Of a stretch of 64,000 nt of DNA, positions 14,647 to 26,797 are shown piece by piece (within the stretch, counting starts at the first letter, position 1; each line of letters begins with the position of its first letter). Below the pieces are notes generated by a model that was not told where the DNA came from, did no database searches, and saw only the letters and a program-made list of their open reading frames with translations. Both the position numbers and the translations under genes were made by a program. This DNA is from Xylaria sp. FL1777 (Eukaryota > Ascomycota > Sordariomycetes > Xylariales > Xylariaceae): NCBI GenBank assembly GCA_022578965.1, contig MU400600.1, positions 1 through 64,000 on the forward strand, read 5' to 3'.

Positions 14647-15235
14647 AATGTTAAATTATATAAGTTAAAGCTTATTTATATTTATTTTTATTTGCTTATA
14701 ATTTAAAAATAGCTTAAAAAAGCTTAAAAAACTTATAAAAAAAAAAGCTTTATATAATAAATGCTATAAGCGCAAAATTAGCAAACAATTTTATTATAAA
14801 AAGTACACAAAGCGTAAAAACATATAAAAATTGCTTAAAATAAAGCTAAAAAAAAAAAAAAAATAGCTAAATATAGTATATTTATTATATAGTTAAAAAA
14901 CGCAAAAAAAATAAGCAATAAATAATAATTATTACTTTAATATTTATTAAAAAACACTTAAACGCTATTTTAAAGCGCTAATAACATTAATAATAATATG
15001 TTTATTTATTTACTTATTTATAAAAGTATATATATATATATTTATAGCTTTTATATATAATATAATTATATTATAATAAACTATATTATAACATTAGCGT
15101 TTATTTATATACGCTTAATATTTCTTTATATATATAAAACTAATATAGCTTTATAATTATTATTACTTATAAAGCTAAAAAGTATATTATGTTAAAGTAA
15201 ATACTAGCTTAGCTAAACTACTAGCCTAATAAGCC
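11643..15235. other. AT-rich, RIP-like gene-free block of unknown origin
   Basis: This block has extreme A/T content and no usable open reading frame. It contains a run of 34 A (13,869-13,902), AAT/GTA-type trinucleotide runs (about 14,390-14,470) and an ATT run of about nine units (14,617-14,645). It is probably one or more further degraded transposons. The poly-A tract could be the tail of a LINE-like element reading + . I found no LTR pair or terminal inverted repeat that delimits it. Confidence 0.6.
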
Positions 15236-15237
15236 TA

Positions 15238-15719
15238 TAACGTGGTTTATATGCAAGCGGCGCATTTAAGCGAGCGGCGCACTTAAGCTTGGTGTATTAC
15301 ATAATACAATATTGTATTTAAAGGTACTTACCTCACTTTAGCTATAACTCCACAACAAAAAATCGGAAAAATACTGGACCTTTTCTATTGTAAATTTAAC
15401 TAAAAATAAAAATATAGGTTACTAATTAGATTTTTAATATTCTTTGACCTTTATGCTTAAACAAAAAAACGCGCTAAAATTTAGCGTGGTTTTCATTTTA
15501 ACAATAAAGGTCAAGGAATATTAAAAATCTAATTGGTAACCTATATTTTTATTTTTAATTAAATTTACAATAAAAAAGGTCCGGTATTTTTCCGATTTTT
15601 TTTCGTGGAGTTATAGCTAAAGTGGGGCAAGTACCTTTATATGAAAAATAGGTGTAATGGTACGCCAAGCCAAAGTGCGCCACTCGCTTGGATGCGCCGC
15701 TCGCATGTGAACCACGTTA
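15238..15719. mobile_element. 482-bp palindromic MITE/foldback element with TA target duplication
   Basis: The element begins TAACGTGG and ends CCACGTTA. It is bounded by TA (15,236-15,237) and TA (15,720-15,721), as in Tc1/mariner insertions. The two arms are near-perfect reverse complements over their whole length, about 240 bp each. They meet at CGCTAAA-A-TTTAGCG centred on 15,479, with essentially no unique loop. The differences seen between the arms are mostly C/T and G/A. Each arm has GC-rich subterminal 17-bp direct repeats of the type GCGAGCGGCGCA. No transposase is encoded, so it would be non-autonomous. It lies at the boundary between the AT-rich block and normal DNA. Confidence 0.88.
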
Positions 15720-15721
15720 TA

Positions 15722-16619
15722 TATTATGATCTTTTCATTTGTTTTATACTAGCTAGCTTTTAGGACTTAGATCTTTTAAAAACTGTTCCTATGAGCCCTT
15801 CTAAAAAGTACACTAGTTAACTTCCATATGACTAAGCGTTTACACACCTAAACGCAACAATATCATATTGAAAACCACCCATCACATATTCTAACCATAG
15901 CGAAGGTTACCACAAGAGCCACGAGCCTGAGCTGCGCGTACGGCGGATCTTTTAATTCCAATACCAGCCCCTGCGCTAATTAATGGCATCAGTAGTGAAC
16001 AAGCTCGAAGTCGTGGGGATACCATAATCCCTGCCCCCCCGTGCCTAGAACCTTCTTAACAAGGCTTTGATATCAAGAAGAAGAAAAAAAGGGAGTCCAT
16101 AAATAAAAATCAAGCGCGCTTGGCAAAAGCTTGGCAACTGCCGAATGCCGGGTCGGAGCAACCCCGCATTACCGTGGCCATTATCGCCGCTAGTATAGAA
16201 ATGCAATCCGGGGTAAGGAGGGCTATCCTATAGAGGCAAGAGATTCGCGATGGTCCACATTAGATCGGGATGGTGGCGCACTATTTCTTTTGGGACCCCT
16301 ACATGTACAGCTGCAAGATGCGGAAGTTTCCTTTTGCAACTAACAGACATTCCCACACGACAGTGTCATGGCGGGCCCGCGGTAAGCTTGTGGGAAAAAA
16401 AAGGGAATCATGACTTCCAAAGCACACATGATGACTACTCCTTGAATGTAAGCCTACTCTCTCCACTTGGCTCTCGGCCCGAGGAACATCATGCGATCTT
16501 CTTCGTGCCACGCTACGACGACAGAGGCAGGTTGTGAGGTTCTCGCGGTTCCGCAACGTTCCATTTGACCTGAGATACATACCAAAGCAGCCGTGGTCCA
16601 ACAACACTGGCTCGAGGGA
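15722..16619. other. Intergenic region upstream of the arabinofuranosidase gene
   Basis: This is DNA of mixed, normal composition between the palindromic element and the proximal promoter of the GH54 gene. Short overlapping open frames here have no recognisable coding character. I see no gene. Confidence 0.5.
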
Positions 16620-16626
16620 GGCTAAA
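16620..16626 (+). promoter_or_regulatory. Candidate XlnR/Xyr1 site GGCTAAA
   Basis: GGCTAAA is an exact match to the Aspergillus XlnR consensus and lies 222 bp before the ATG of the GH54 gene. XlnR-type activators are known to control fungal hemicellulase genes, so the placement is sensible. Binding is inferred. Confidence 0.5.
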
Positions 16627-16662
16627 AGTGGATAGTGGCGTTTGTGTGCATTTGCTTCGTGC

Positions 16663-16668
16663 CTGGGG
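16663..16668 (+). promoter_or_regulatory. Candidate CreA carbon-repression site CTGGGG
   Basis: CTGGGG fits the CreA consensus SYGGRG. It lies between the XlnR-type site and the TATA box of the GH54 gene. Single CreA matches are common by chance. Confidence 0.35.
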
Positions 16669-16701
16669 AAAGGGGGCGTTGAAGGAATGATCTGTCATTT
16701 G

Positions 16702-16708
16702 TATATAA
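16702..16708 (+). promoter_or_regulatory. TATA box of the GH54 gene
   Basis: TATATAA lies 140 bp upstream of the start codon at 16,848. This distance leaves room for a 5' UTR of about 100 nt. Confidence 0.5.
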
Positions 16709-16847
16709 GTAGGGATAGGGATACCGAATATTGAACCGCTTTTAAAGACATGCATGCATAGTGGCGTTTCTGCGTTGGTGGCCGTCTGTTGTTGAGTTCA
16801 AAACCCACGCTCCCTTTCTACCGTCTCGCTGCCTAAAGTCATACAAG

Positions 16848-18491
16848 ATGGCTTTTCGGACGATACTCGCTCTGACGGCCACGGCCTCGCTCGTCACTGC
16901 TGGCCCCTGCGATATCTACGCATCTGGTGGAACTCCCTGCGTTGCCGCGCACAGTACCACTCGCGCCCTGGTTAGTATTCTTCTAAGTCATTATTTCTCC
17001 ATTTCATACATCTCTCTTAGACTGGCAGGGGCCCTGTTTTCAAATCTCCTCATACTCTTAAAACTTCGATAAATATTTTCTAAAAATATCTACTAACACC
17101 AAGTTCTTCAGTACAGCGGCTATTCTGGGTCTCTTTACCAGGTGCTGCGCGGCTCCGACAATGCCACAGCTGATATTAGGCCATTATCTGCTGGCGGCGT
17201 TGCCAATGCTGCTACGCAGGACAACTTCTGCGCTGGCTCGACCTGCCTCATTTCTACTATCTACGACCAGTCTGGTCGGGGTAACCATTTGACGCAGGCT
17301 CCCCCTGGCGGCGCTGCCAGGGGCCCGAACAGCAATGGTTACGACTACCTGGCCGGCGCCCTAGGCGCACCGGTCACGTTGAACGGTCAAAAGGCGTACG
17401 GTGTTTTCATCTCGCCTTTTACCGGGTACCGTAACGACCAGACCAACGGCATAGCCACCGGGGACAGTGCTGAAGGTCTATATGCTATATTCGACGGTAC
17501 GCATTACAATACTGCGTGCTGCATGGACTACGGCAATGCTGAGACCTCTAACCTGGATACTGGCAACGGCCACATGGAGGCCATTTACTTCGGTACCGGT
17601 GACGGCTCTGGCCACGGTACTGGTTCCGGTGCTGGCCCCTGGATCATGGCTGATCTTGAGAACGGTCTGTTTTCCGGTGCCGACCACATCAATAACCCTG
17701 CCGACCCGACAATCAACCACCGATTTACTACAGCGATTATAAAAGGCCAGCCCAACCAGTGGGCCATCCGTGGAGGCGACGCTACTTCTGGCTCGCTATC
17801 CACCTTCTACAACGGCGTGCGCCCATCGGGTGGCTACAGCCCCATGATCAAAGAAGGAGCTATTATCCTCGGCATCGGTGGTGACAACAGCAACGGCGCA
17901 CAGGGTACCTTTTATGAAGGGGTTATGACTTCCGGTTATCCCTCGGACAGCACGGAAAACGCAGTCCAAGCCAACATCGTAGCGGCCAAATATGCTACTA
18001 CATCGTTGCAGAGTGGGCCTGCCATGAACGTTGGCTCCAGGGTCTCGTTCCGGGTCACCACCCCTGGCTTCGATACCCGCTATATCGCCCACACCGGCGC
18101 CACGGTCAACACACAGGTCGTCTCGTCGTCTAGCGCCAGCACCTTGAAGCAGCAAGCTAGCTGGACCGTCCGCACTGGTCTTGGTAACAGTGCTTGCCTG
18201 TCCTTCGAGTCCGTTGACACCCCCGGCTCATTCATCCGCCATTCTAACTACCAGCTTATGGTGAACGCCAACGACAACAGCAAGATCTTCAGTGAAGACG
18301 CCACATTCTGTCCCCAGGCCGGCATCAACGGCCAGGGCAACTCGTTCCGGTCTTGGAGCTATCCGGCCCGCTACTTCAGGCACTACAACGCCTTGCTCTA
18401 CATTGCGGGCAACAGCGGGCCCCATGATTTTGACAACCCTGCTGTATTCAACAACGATGTCAGCTTCGTCGTCAGCAACAGCTTCGCTTAA
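16848..18491 (+). CDS. abfB: Secreted alpha-L-arabinofuranosidase, GH54 with CBM42
   Basis: Exons are 16,848-16,970 and 17,112-18,491, giving 500 aa, the usual AbfB length. The enzyme releases arabinose side chains from arabinoxylan and arabinan outside the cell. Residues 1-18 form a signal peptide, followed by GPCDIY, the typical mature start. The catalytic domain spans about 19-335. It has the vicinal cysteine pair Cys177-Cys178 (ACCMDY), Glu224 in DLEN (nucleophile in family numbering E221) and Asp299 in GIGGDNSNG (acid/base, D297 in the A. kawachii enzyme). An arabinose-binding CBM42 beta-trefoil follows (about 340-500, ending DVSFVVSNSFA). The 141-bp intron joins RAL to YSGYSGSLYQ and restores the family alignment. 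An upstream in-frame ATG at 16,761 would bury the signal peptide, so 16,848 is preferred. The gene sits alone between two RIP-degraded blocks yet appears intact. Confidence 0.97.
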
Positions 18492-19457
18492 TCTCGGACG
18501 AGAGCTTATCCGAGGACCCGGTTATATTCATGTTTCAGGAATCATAAAATATGCTATCATGTTATGACTGATGATACAGGAACGGTTGGGAAATGGATAT
18601 TAAGGGGCTATTTAGCGATTCCATGTATATACTTCTATTACAGTATATTAACGGGCAAGAGTACTTGTTCAATCTATCGGAAACTCAAAGATGTCACATT
18701 CAGATCCATTGAACCTTCTCAATTCCTTATTTCGCACTTTCATTACCTGCGCCGCACTAAAAGCATTGTTTCATCTGAAGCCTAATGCTTGTGTTGTAGC
18801 GTCTGTTGTAGCGGAGAAAAGTGCGAGGTATCTACTCTACATGTGACCAAAAAATTACTGCATACCATTCTCACGTGTAGTCATCATACCGCTACTTCAG
18901 TGGTTCTGTTTGGCCAAGCATAGGGGCATGACTTGTAATGTGATGGAGTTGTCCAAAACAGGTGACCAAAAGTTGCCCACTAGCGAAATATAAGCAACTC
19001 TACCGGCACTAAACTACTTAGTAGCCAGCCCTAACCCTGAACTCACAATGCGGAGAAACTTGGCAAATGAGATCGACCGAGGCGAACGAGATCGGCCAAT
19101 AGATCTACATGTAGATGGAAAGCCGCGTACCCTAGCTCTGAAGGGCCTAGGATCGGCACTGAGAAAGATAGCGTCTTTTTTCGTCCTATACATGTAGGTT
19201 CTGATGTCGGTAACAAGGCATGCCGATGGTCCCGATCACAAGTTAGTTAGCCAGTCAGCCAGTTAGTCGGTGCCGACGGTTCCTTGCACACACGATTGCT
19301 TCTCTTTCTTACCTCGGCACCCCTCAGGCCAGGCACCGTTGACAAATCCTGTAGCACTTGGTACAGCGCTACGAAATTTTAGCCTGACATAAACAGAATC
19401 CTGGGGCTGTTGAGCTGGGCTCAAACATGGGACGCATCATCGTTTACCCGTTCTAGG
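18492..19457. other. Intergenic region downstream of abfB
   Basis: This holds the abfB 3' flank and about 0.8 kb of normal-composition DNA up to the LTR element. It contains short GTTAGTTAGCCAGTCAGCC-type repeats near 19,240-19,270. I see no supported gene. Confidence 0.5.
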
Positions 19458-19678
19458 TGTGCCTTCTGAATACTGGCCCAGAACCTTGTAATTATTACGT
19501 AAAGTTAGGTCTGTACTTAAAAAGGTAGATGTTAAAGGAAAGATATCTTCCAAGTACAGTACTAAGAAACTATGTATAAATATTACTAATTTAGGTAAAG
19601 CTAGTTTGTGTTTTTTAAGTTTTTGCATAACAACTATTATATAGTATATATTATAGCTTATACTGCTTAAAAGCTATA
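19458..19678. repeat. Left LTR (221 bp), outer part unmutated
   Basis: It begins TGTGCCTTCTG, keeps G/C for roughly the first 130 bp, then becomes A/T-only towards the interior. It aligns without gaps to 24,838-25,058. A 63-codon minus-strand frame across it is only an LTR shadow. Confidence 0.92.
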
Positions 19679-22600
19679 ATTACTTTTTTTATTAAATAGC
19701 TATTTTAACTATTTATAAAAATAAAGCTATTTATAAATGCTTTTTAATATTTATATTGCTAATATTTTTAATTTTTATTTATTTTTTTTTAATATATGTT
19801 TGCTAATATATTATAAACTTTTTATTAAGTAGCTGTTTTTATTATAAGCTAAAAATAAATTACTGCTGTTATATTTATTAAGCAACGTTATTTTTTTAAA
19901 GCTTTATAGTTTATATATATTGTTATAATAATAATTTATAATAGCTTATAAGCTATTATAATATAATTTAAACTTATTAGCTTACTATTTAATGTATAAA
20001 ACTTAATTACTAGTTTTATAAGTTTTAATTAAGCTTTTTTTTTTTTATAAATAAGCTTAAATTTAGTTTTTTAATGCTTTTAAATTGCTAAAATAATTAT
20101 GCGTTAATAGTGCTTTATAGTTTTATGTTAAATATTGCTAAAATTTAACTTTTTTTTTTTGTTTAAATTTTTAATATAATTAGCAATTTTTATAACTAGT
20201 TATTAATTTAATAGCTATATTTTAAACAGCAAAAAATAGCTATTATAACTATTAAGCTTTAAAGTTTAATTATATATATAAATAGCTACTTTTAATAAAG
20301 TTTAAAAATTAGCATAATAATAAATTAAATTTTTATGTAGTATAATTTGCTTAATATTATTATTAGCTTTTTTAACTTTGCTATTATTTTTAGGTTTTTT
20401 AAATATAATTAATTTTATAATAAAACTGTTTAATTTATGCTAATTAGTTGTTTTTTTGCTTATAAATATGCTTATATTATTGCTTATTTATTTTTTAAAA
20501 AAACTAAACATTTTGCTAATTTGTTAAATTAGCAGTTTTATTACTTTAAAATTAATATTAAGCACTATTTTTGCTTTAACTTATATAATAATATATTTAA
20601 TATATATTAATAGCTTAAAATTAACTATAAATATATAATTTATAGCTTAACGCATAAATAATAAAAGTAATATAATAAGTTATAAGTTTAAAAGTTTGTT
20701 TAATAGTAGTTTTATTAATTAATATTAGTTATATTTAGTAATAATTTGTTAAGTAATAAACATAGCTTTTAAATGCTAAAAATGCTTATTTAGCTTTTAA
20801 ATTAAGCTTTTAATAATAGTATGCCTTAAGTTAATATGTGCATTTTTTGCGTTTTATAGCAATTTTAACACTTTAAGCACTTTTAAAAGCGTTATAGCTT
20901 AAAATGCTATATTAACTAAATATAAAAAGTTTTTTAAAGCTTGTTTATAATTAATTAGCTTAAATAGCATGCTATTTTTTTTAATAAAGTGCTATTTTAT
21001 TTATTTTAAACTTATATTATATAGCAATTTAGTTTTAAAATAAAAATTCTTAAAAATAGCTTATAAATTTATAATGTTAAAATATTATAATAATATTATT
21101 AGCTATATTTTAGCTTTTAATAATAACTTTATATTAATTTTAGCTTTTATTAATAAAAAAATTAATATAACTAATAGTTTTAATAGCTAGTTTACTAAAA
21201 CGTTTAATTTGCTTGTTTTATATATAATTTTTATGCTAAAATATTTAATAACGTTTAAAAAACGTATTATTTTTATTAATTGTTTTATTTTTGTTTTTAT
21301 TATTATAAAAAATTTATAATTTGTATAAATAATAACTTTTTTGCTTTTTACTTAATACTATTAGTATTAAAGTGCTAATATTATAGCTAATAATTTTTTT
21401 TTTTGCGTTAAGTAATATAATTAGTATGCTTTAAGCTTTTTTAAAAAATATATTATTAAATATAAAAATATAGTTATTTTATAAAAATGCAGCTGCATTA
21501 AATATGCTTTAATATAATATATGCTTAAGTTAATATTTATTATAAATAAAAACTTTTAATTAAAAGCTTAAATAATTAGTATAATAATAATAGCTTTATA
21601 GATTTTTTGCTATGTATTTTTAGTTTTTATGCTTAATTTTATTTTTTAGTTTTTAGGTTTTTTTATTAATATAGTTAATAATATAGCAATTAATAAGTAA
21701 TTTTTAATAAAATGCTTAAAATAGCTTATAATATTTATAAATGTTTTTATTTTTATAGTAGTTTTAAGCATAAGTTGCTTTTATATTATTATAACTTTTG
21801 TTAGGTTTGCTTTAATACTATTACAAAAAACATTAAAACTAAAAAAAATATTAAAATTTATAAAAAGCAGTGTTTTTAATATATTAACTATTATATTATA
21901 TTTAACTAATTATATAAATAGTAAGCAATAATGCTTATATAGTTGTTTTTTTGTTTTAGTTTAAATATAAATATTATTAAGTAAGCTAGCTAGCTATTTA
22001 TAAAAAAATTTAATTATTTTTTGTATTAATGCTTAAAATGTTGCTAAAGCATTACAAAGTTTAAAAAACATTATTATTTATTTATATAGCTTAAATAGTA
22101 TAATAAACGCTGTTTTTTTATAATATAGTTTATATATAGTAATATACTAAAATTTATTTTTTAAGTTAACAAAAATATATTATTAATGCTTTATAGCTTG
22201 CTATATTTAATTTATTATATTAAGTAGTAAATAAGCTTATTTTTTTGTTTTTTTATTAACTTTATAATAATTATAACAAAAATGCTATATTATTAATTTA
22301 TTATTTTTATTAAGCTTAGTAATTATGTTTAGCACTTTTTTTAAAGTTAATAATGCTAGTAAACTTTATAGCTTTATGTTTTTTTTAATATAAATACCTT
22401 TATATATTTTTATAAACTTATGTAGCACTTTTTTTTACGCTAAGCTATATTTCTGCAGTAATAGTTTAACTAGCAAACTATTGCTTATATTAATATAATG
22501 CTTTATTTTAGCAATAATGTTAGTTTTTTGCTTAAAGTAATTAAATAGTTTAAAGAAGTTTTTTATATAATAGTTTTAATATTTAATAATTTATAGTTTT

Positions 22601-24837
22601 TTTAAAGTATTTTTATGCTATTTAATAATTATAATATAATACTTTTTATTAGTTATACTAACAAATAAATGCTTTATTAACTATATTAAAAAGCTTTTTT
22701 TAAACTTAAATAGCATAATAACTTTATAACTATTTAAAATAGCAAAAATGCTTTTTTATTTATAAAAAATCTGTTTTTTAATAGTTATATTGCTTAAAAA
22801 AATATAATTTAGTATTATATTTATTATTAATGTTTATATTTTTAATATATTGCTAGTAGTTATAAAATTTGCTATTATTTTATAATTTTTAGTTATTTAA
22901 AGTTTTGTTTTATTAATGCTATATATTATGTTTTATTTTTTATAATTAATATAATATTAGCTTAAATATTAAAAATTATAAAATATAGTAATTAATATAG
23001 CTATAATTTTAAAAAACAGTAAATTTATAGCTATTAGTTAGCTTAACTAAAAAGAAATTATAATAATTATTATAATTATTTTTTAGCTTTTGTTTTTTAT
23101 TAAGGTTTTTTTAGCTTTTATTTGTTTTAATTAATAAAGTAAAGCTATTTTAAGCAATATTAAAAATTTTAGCAAGTTTTTTATTAATTATATTATTTTT
23201 AAAACAATTAATAAAGCAATGCTTTATTTTATTAGTATTATTTTTATTTTTAGTGTTATTTATAATAAAAATATGCTTAAAGCTATTAATTAAAGCTTTA
23301 TTTTTAAAAGTTTTATATTTATTTTAAACTTTATTAAATTTGCTAAAAAAATTATTATAAAAAAGCCTGCTTTTAATAGTTATAAATTAGCTAATTTACT
23401 TTTTTTAGTTTGTTTTAAAGTTTTTAAGCTATTTAGCTTTTATTTTGTAGTTTTTTATATAATAGCTAATTTTACTATAATTAAAATACTTGTTTTATAT
23501 TGCTTAAGCTATAAATTTAGCTTTAAATTAGTTATTTTTATGTTTTATAATTTAGCTTATTTTTTATTTATTAGTTTTAAAGTTTAAAATTATTAGTATT
23601 AATAATGTTTTAATATAATTTATTAGTTAAATTTATGCTATGTTTAGTTTTTTAGCAGTTTTAGTGCTAATATTATATTTGTAGTATAGTATTAAAATGT
23701 TTTATAATTAAACTATTATTTTAAAAATGCTATAAATTTTTAGCTTAATTAATATTATAGCTATTATATAAAATAACTATATAGCTTTTTTAATTATTTA
23801 GTTAATATTTAAATTATTATTAAACTTTTTTATATATAACTAAATTATTAATATAAAATTAATTAATTTATTAATAATAATATTATAAATTTACTGCATA
23901 TTTTTAGTAATTATTAATAGCTTATAAAATATTATATAAAGCTGTTATAAAAAGTTTATTAATGCTTTGTTTTATATTAGCAATATATTAATAAATATTA
24001 TTAATAAACTATAAAATATATTATATTTAGCTAATATTTAAATTATAGTTTTTAAAAAGTTTATTTAACTAGCGTTATAATAATAAATAAATAAAGCTAC
24101 TTAATAAAAGTTTTTTTTTAATTTTATTGCAATTTTTTTTAGCTATAGTTTATATAGCATTAATATTTAAATTAAGCAATTTTAAATGCTTTTAACTTTA
24201 TTAAAAGTTATATAATTTGTTTTTATTAGCTATAATATTACTAAAAATATTACTTTGTTTTTTGTTTTATAATTATTTAGCTAAATAATATTACTTAATA
24301 AAAATATATTTAAAAAAATAGTTTAAATGCGTTATTTTTGCTTAGTTTATAAGTTATTAAGTTTAAAATATTTATAAAAATTAAAAGTTAAATTTTTAAG
24401 CTTTTTATTATTTATTATATTAATTAGTTGCTTTATATATAATACTTAGTTATTTTTTAAATTAATAAGCTTGCTTATTAAATTATTAACTTTATTTTTT
24501 AGCTTTTGTTTTTTTAGTGCTATATTTAGTTTTTGCTATATTTTTATTAATATAGCTTTAATTTTATTAAATTATAGTTATAAATTAACTATAAATTAAT
24601 TAATATGCTTATAAATATTTTTAATAATATTGCTAATTGTTAGCTTAATTAAATTATTACTTTTAAAGTTAAGCTTTATAGTTTTATTATTACTTTTAGC
24701 TATTTTATTAAATTAATATTAAAGTATATAAAGTAAAAATAAAGTTAAAAAATAAAATAAAAAATAAATAAAGTATTAATATGTTATATAAAGGTTTATT
24801 TAAAATATAATATTATAAAGCTATTTAAATAACTATT

Positions 24838-25058
24838 TATGCTTTTTAAATACTAGCTTAAAACTTTATAATTATTATATAAAGTTAGGTTTATACTTAA
24901 AAAAGTAAATATTAGAAAAAAAACATTTCTTGAGTATAATACTAAAAAACTATGTATAAATACTACTAATTTAAGTAAGGCTGGTTTGTGCTCCTTAGGT
25001 TTCTGCACAGCAACTGTTGCATGGTGTACACCATGGCCTGTGCTGCCTAGAAGCCACA
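24838..25058. repeat. Right LTR (221 bp), outer part unmutated
   Basis: This is the mirror image of the left LTR. The inner part is A/T-only. From about 24,975 outward it keeps G/C and ends AGAAGCCACA before TAGG. The minus-strand 68-codon frame here is an LTR shadow. Confidence 0.92.
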
Positions 25059-25062
25059 TAGG

Positions 25063-26797
25063 CAGGTGTTGGTGTACAATGCGTTTTAGTCTTGACGCGC
25101 GTGGTAATTTTTGCGGGAGGGGGAATTAAAGCTATTGTTCAAAAGAAAACTTGTCCCGGCGTTTCCTGCCCACTGGCTGGTGGTCTTGTGAGCCTGTGCC
25201 TTGGTCTTGGGACCGCTGTTACTCGCGGCCCCATACACTACCTAGGTAGGTAAGTAAGGTAAGAGGTACACGTTGTTGCGGGGCCCCGCAGACATGACTA
25301 CATATACCTACTGCGTATGTACTAACTGTACTAACTTATGCGCACGTGTACACGCAGCACCTACATATCTGTATGTAGGTAGGTAGTGTAAAGTACCTAT
25401 CTACCTAGACTTGGGTAGTGTAGCGGTAGGTACCTAAGTCTAATTCTCACCGTGGACCACATCGAAATCGGCAGCTCCCGACCTCCACACTATACCTAGC
25501 TAAGTAGGTACTTAGTCAGCGATCTAGTTACCTAACTTAGCTAGGCATCCCGCGATTCTACACGACAATTTTTTCTCTGGCTATACTCTGCAGTATAGTC
25601 CCTAGTTCATGCTAGTAGACTATTAAACTCATTCATAGTGTACACGTATTACTTCTACCATGGCTCTGACTTAGGCATGTGCTCAGGTGAATAGGGAGGG
25701 GAGCTAGGTGTTAAATGCATGACCTTAGAATTGGTTGGCCACCGAGTTAAGATAAGGTTTTAGGGCCTACGCTATATTTAAGCTTATAAGTTTTTAAGTA
25801 AAACTTCAAGCTTCGCAGTACACTCTAACTATACGCCACGGCCTAGACAAGTTACTGAGTGGAGATGCAAGGGAGGCTATATAGACCTAGCCATTTGGTC
25901 AGTTGGTCAAGGCTAGTCTGCATAGCTTAGGATAGTCTCAGCAGTCTAACACTTTCTCCCTTCGATCAGATCCCTTACATCCCCTGGCGGCCTCATAAAA
26001 CGTAACATTAATCTATCAACATAGAGAGTCAATTTTAGTCCGGCATTCCGCATACATATACTAGCGTCACTATTCGAGGCTCCTTAGAGACTCCAAGATT
26101 TACACTTTAAACTGTGATCTGGCAGCACTACTGCACTTCACTGCTTTCTTAATCCGAATGTATAATGTACTGTGACTCCATGTATGCAGTTTGCTACCCG
26201 GTCATTTTTAGGAGATATTGCAGCAGGAATCAAGGGATTGTGATCCCTCGATTCTCAGGCAACGACGCTGATTTGCTATTTACCCCAAATTGTTTGTTTT
26301 TTGATGCGTAACAACCCAAGATAGCTTTGACCAATCGAAGCGTATCAACCAGCTACTAGTATTCCGTATTCTCAGAAGTGACCAAGTTGTAGACAGAGGC
26401 TGCCTAAGAGCAATCTTTCAAGACATTTCCCGCAGCGTACCCCAATCTAGCAAGACAGCTCAACAACGCTGCTCTTCTTTAAAGGAAAGGCGACATCAAC
26501 GAAGCTTTGAAATATACCAACACCGTTTACTGGGTCCTTTTTGGCTCTCCTCGTAAATTGCTTACTCCCCTCTCCTGCTTCAGCTCGCAGCAGCTTTTCA
26601 GAAGCGGGACCAATATCGGCTTTCTCCGAGTCAAGTAGCAATGAGGCTTCTGGATCTAGGTCTTTAAAATCACAAAAACTTTGCTCCTCGAAGTTGGATG
26701 AAGACAAGACGCTACGAATAGTGAATATGCCTGTCGTTGTTATACAGTAACAGAAACATAGATTCGTATCTATTCGAAATAACAACAGTCTGGCGCC
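25063..26797. other. Intergenic region with TAGGTA-rich low-complexity DNA
   Basis: 25,230-25,560 is dense in TAGGTA/TACCTA words, including CCTAGGTAGGTAAG and GTAGGTAGGTAG. The rest is ordinary non-coding sequence. A minus-strand frame at 26,447-26,968 has a plausible-looking last third, but neither a good start nor a recognisable domain, so I did not call it. Confidence 0.5.

Larger units (their letters stand above)
19458..25058. mobile_element. Complete RIP-degraded LTR retrotransposon with 221-bp LTRs
   Basis: The element is 5,601 bp long. The direct LTRs have equal length (19,458-19,678 and 24,838-25,058), with TG at the outer left and CA at the outer right. Flanking TAGG is present at 19,454-19,457 and 25,059-25,062. 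The interior is almost pure A/T without coding capacity. The length suggests a Copia-type or short Gypsy element, but no protein motif survives. Orientation is undetermined, since neither a primer-binding site nor a polypurine tract is clear. The outer parts of both LTRs keep their G/C while the inner parts are converted. Confidence 0.9.

Noticed and set aside
19437..19628. Minus-strand open frame with a similar frame at 24,853-25,059
   Set aside because: Both are the same 221-bp LTR read backwards. Similarity between the two peptides only reflects the LTR pair.
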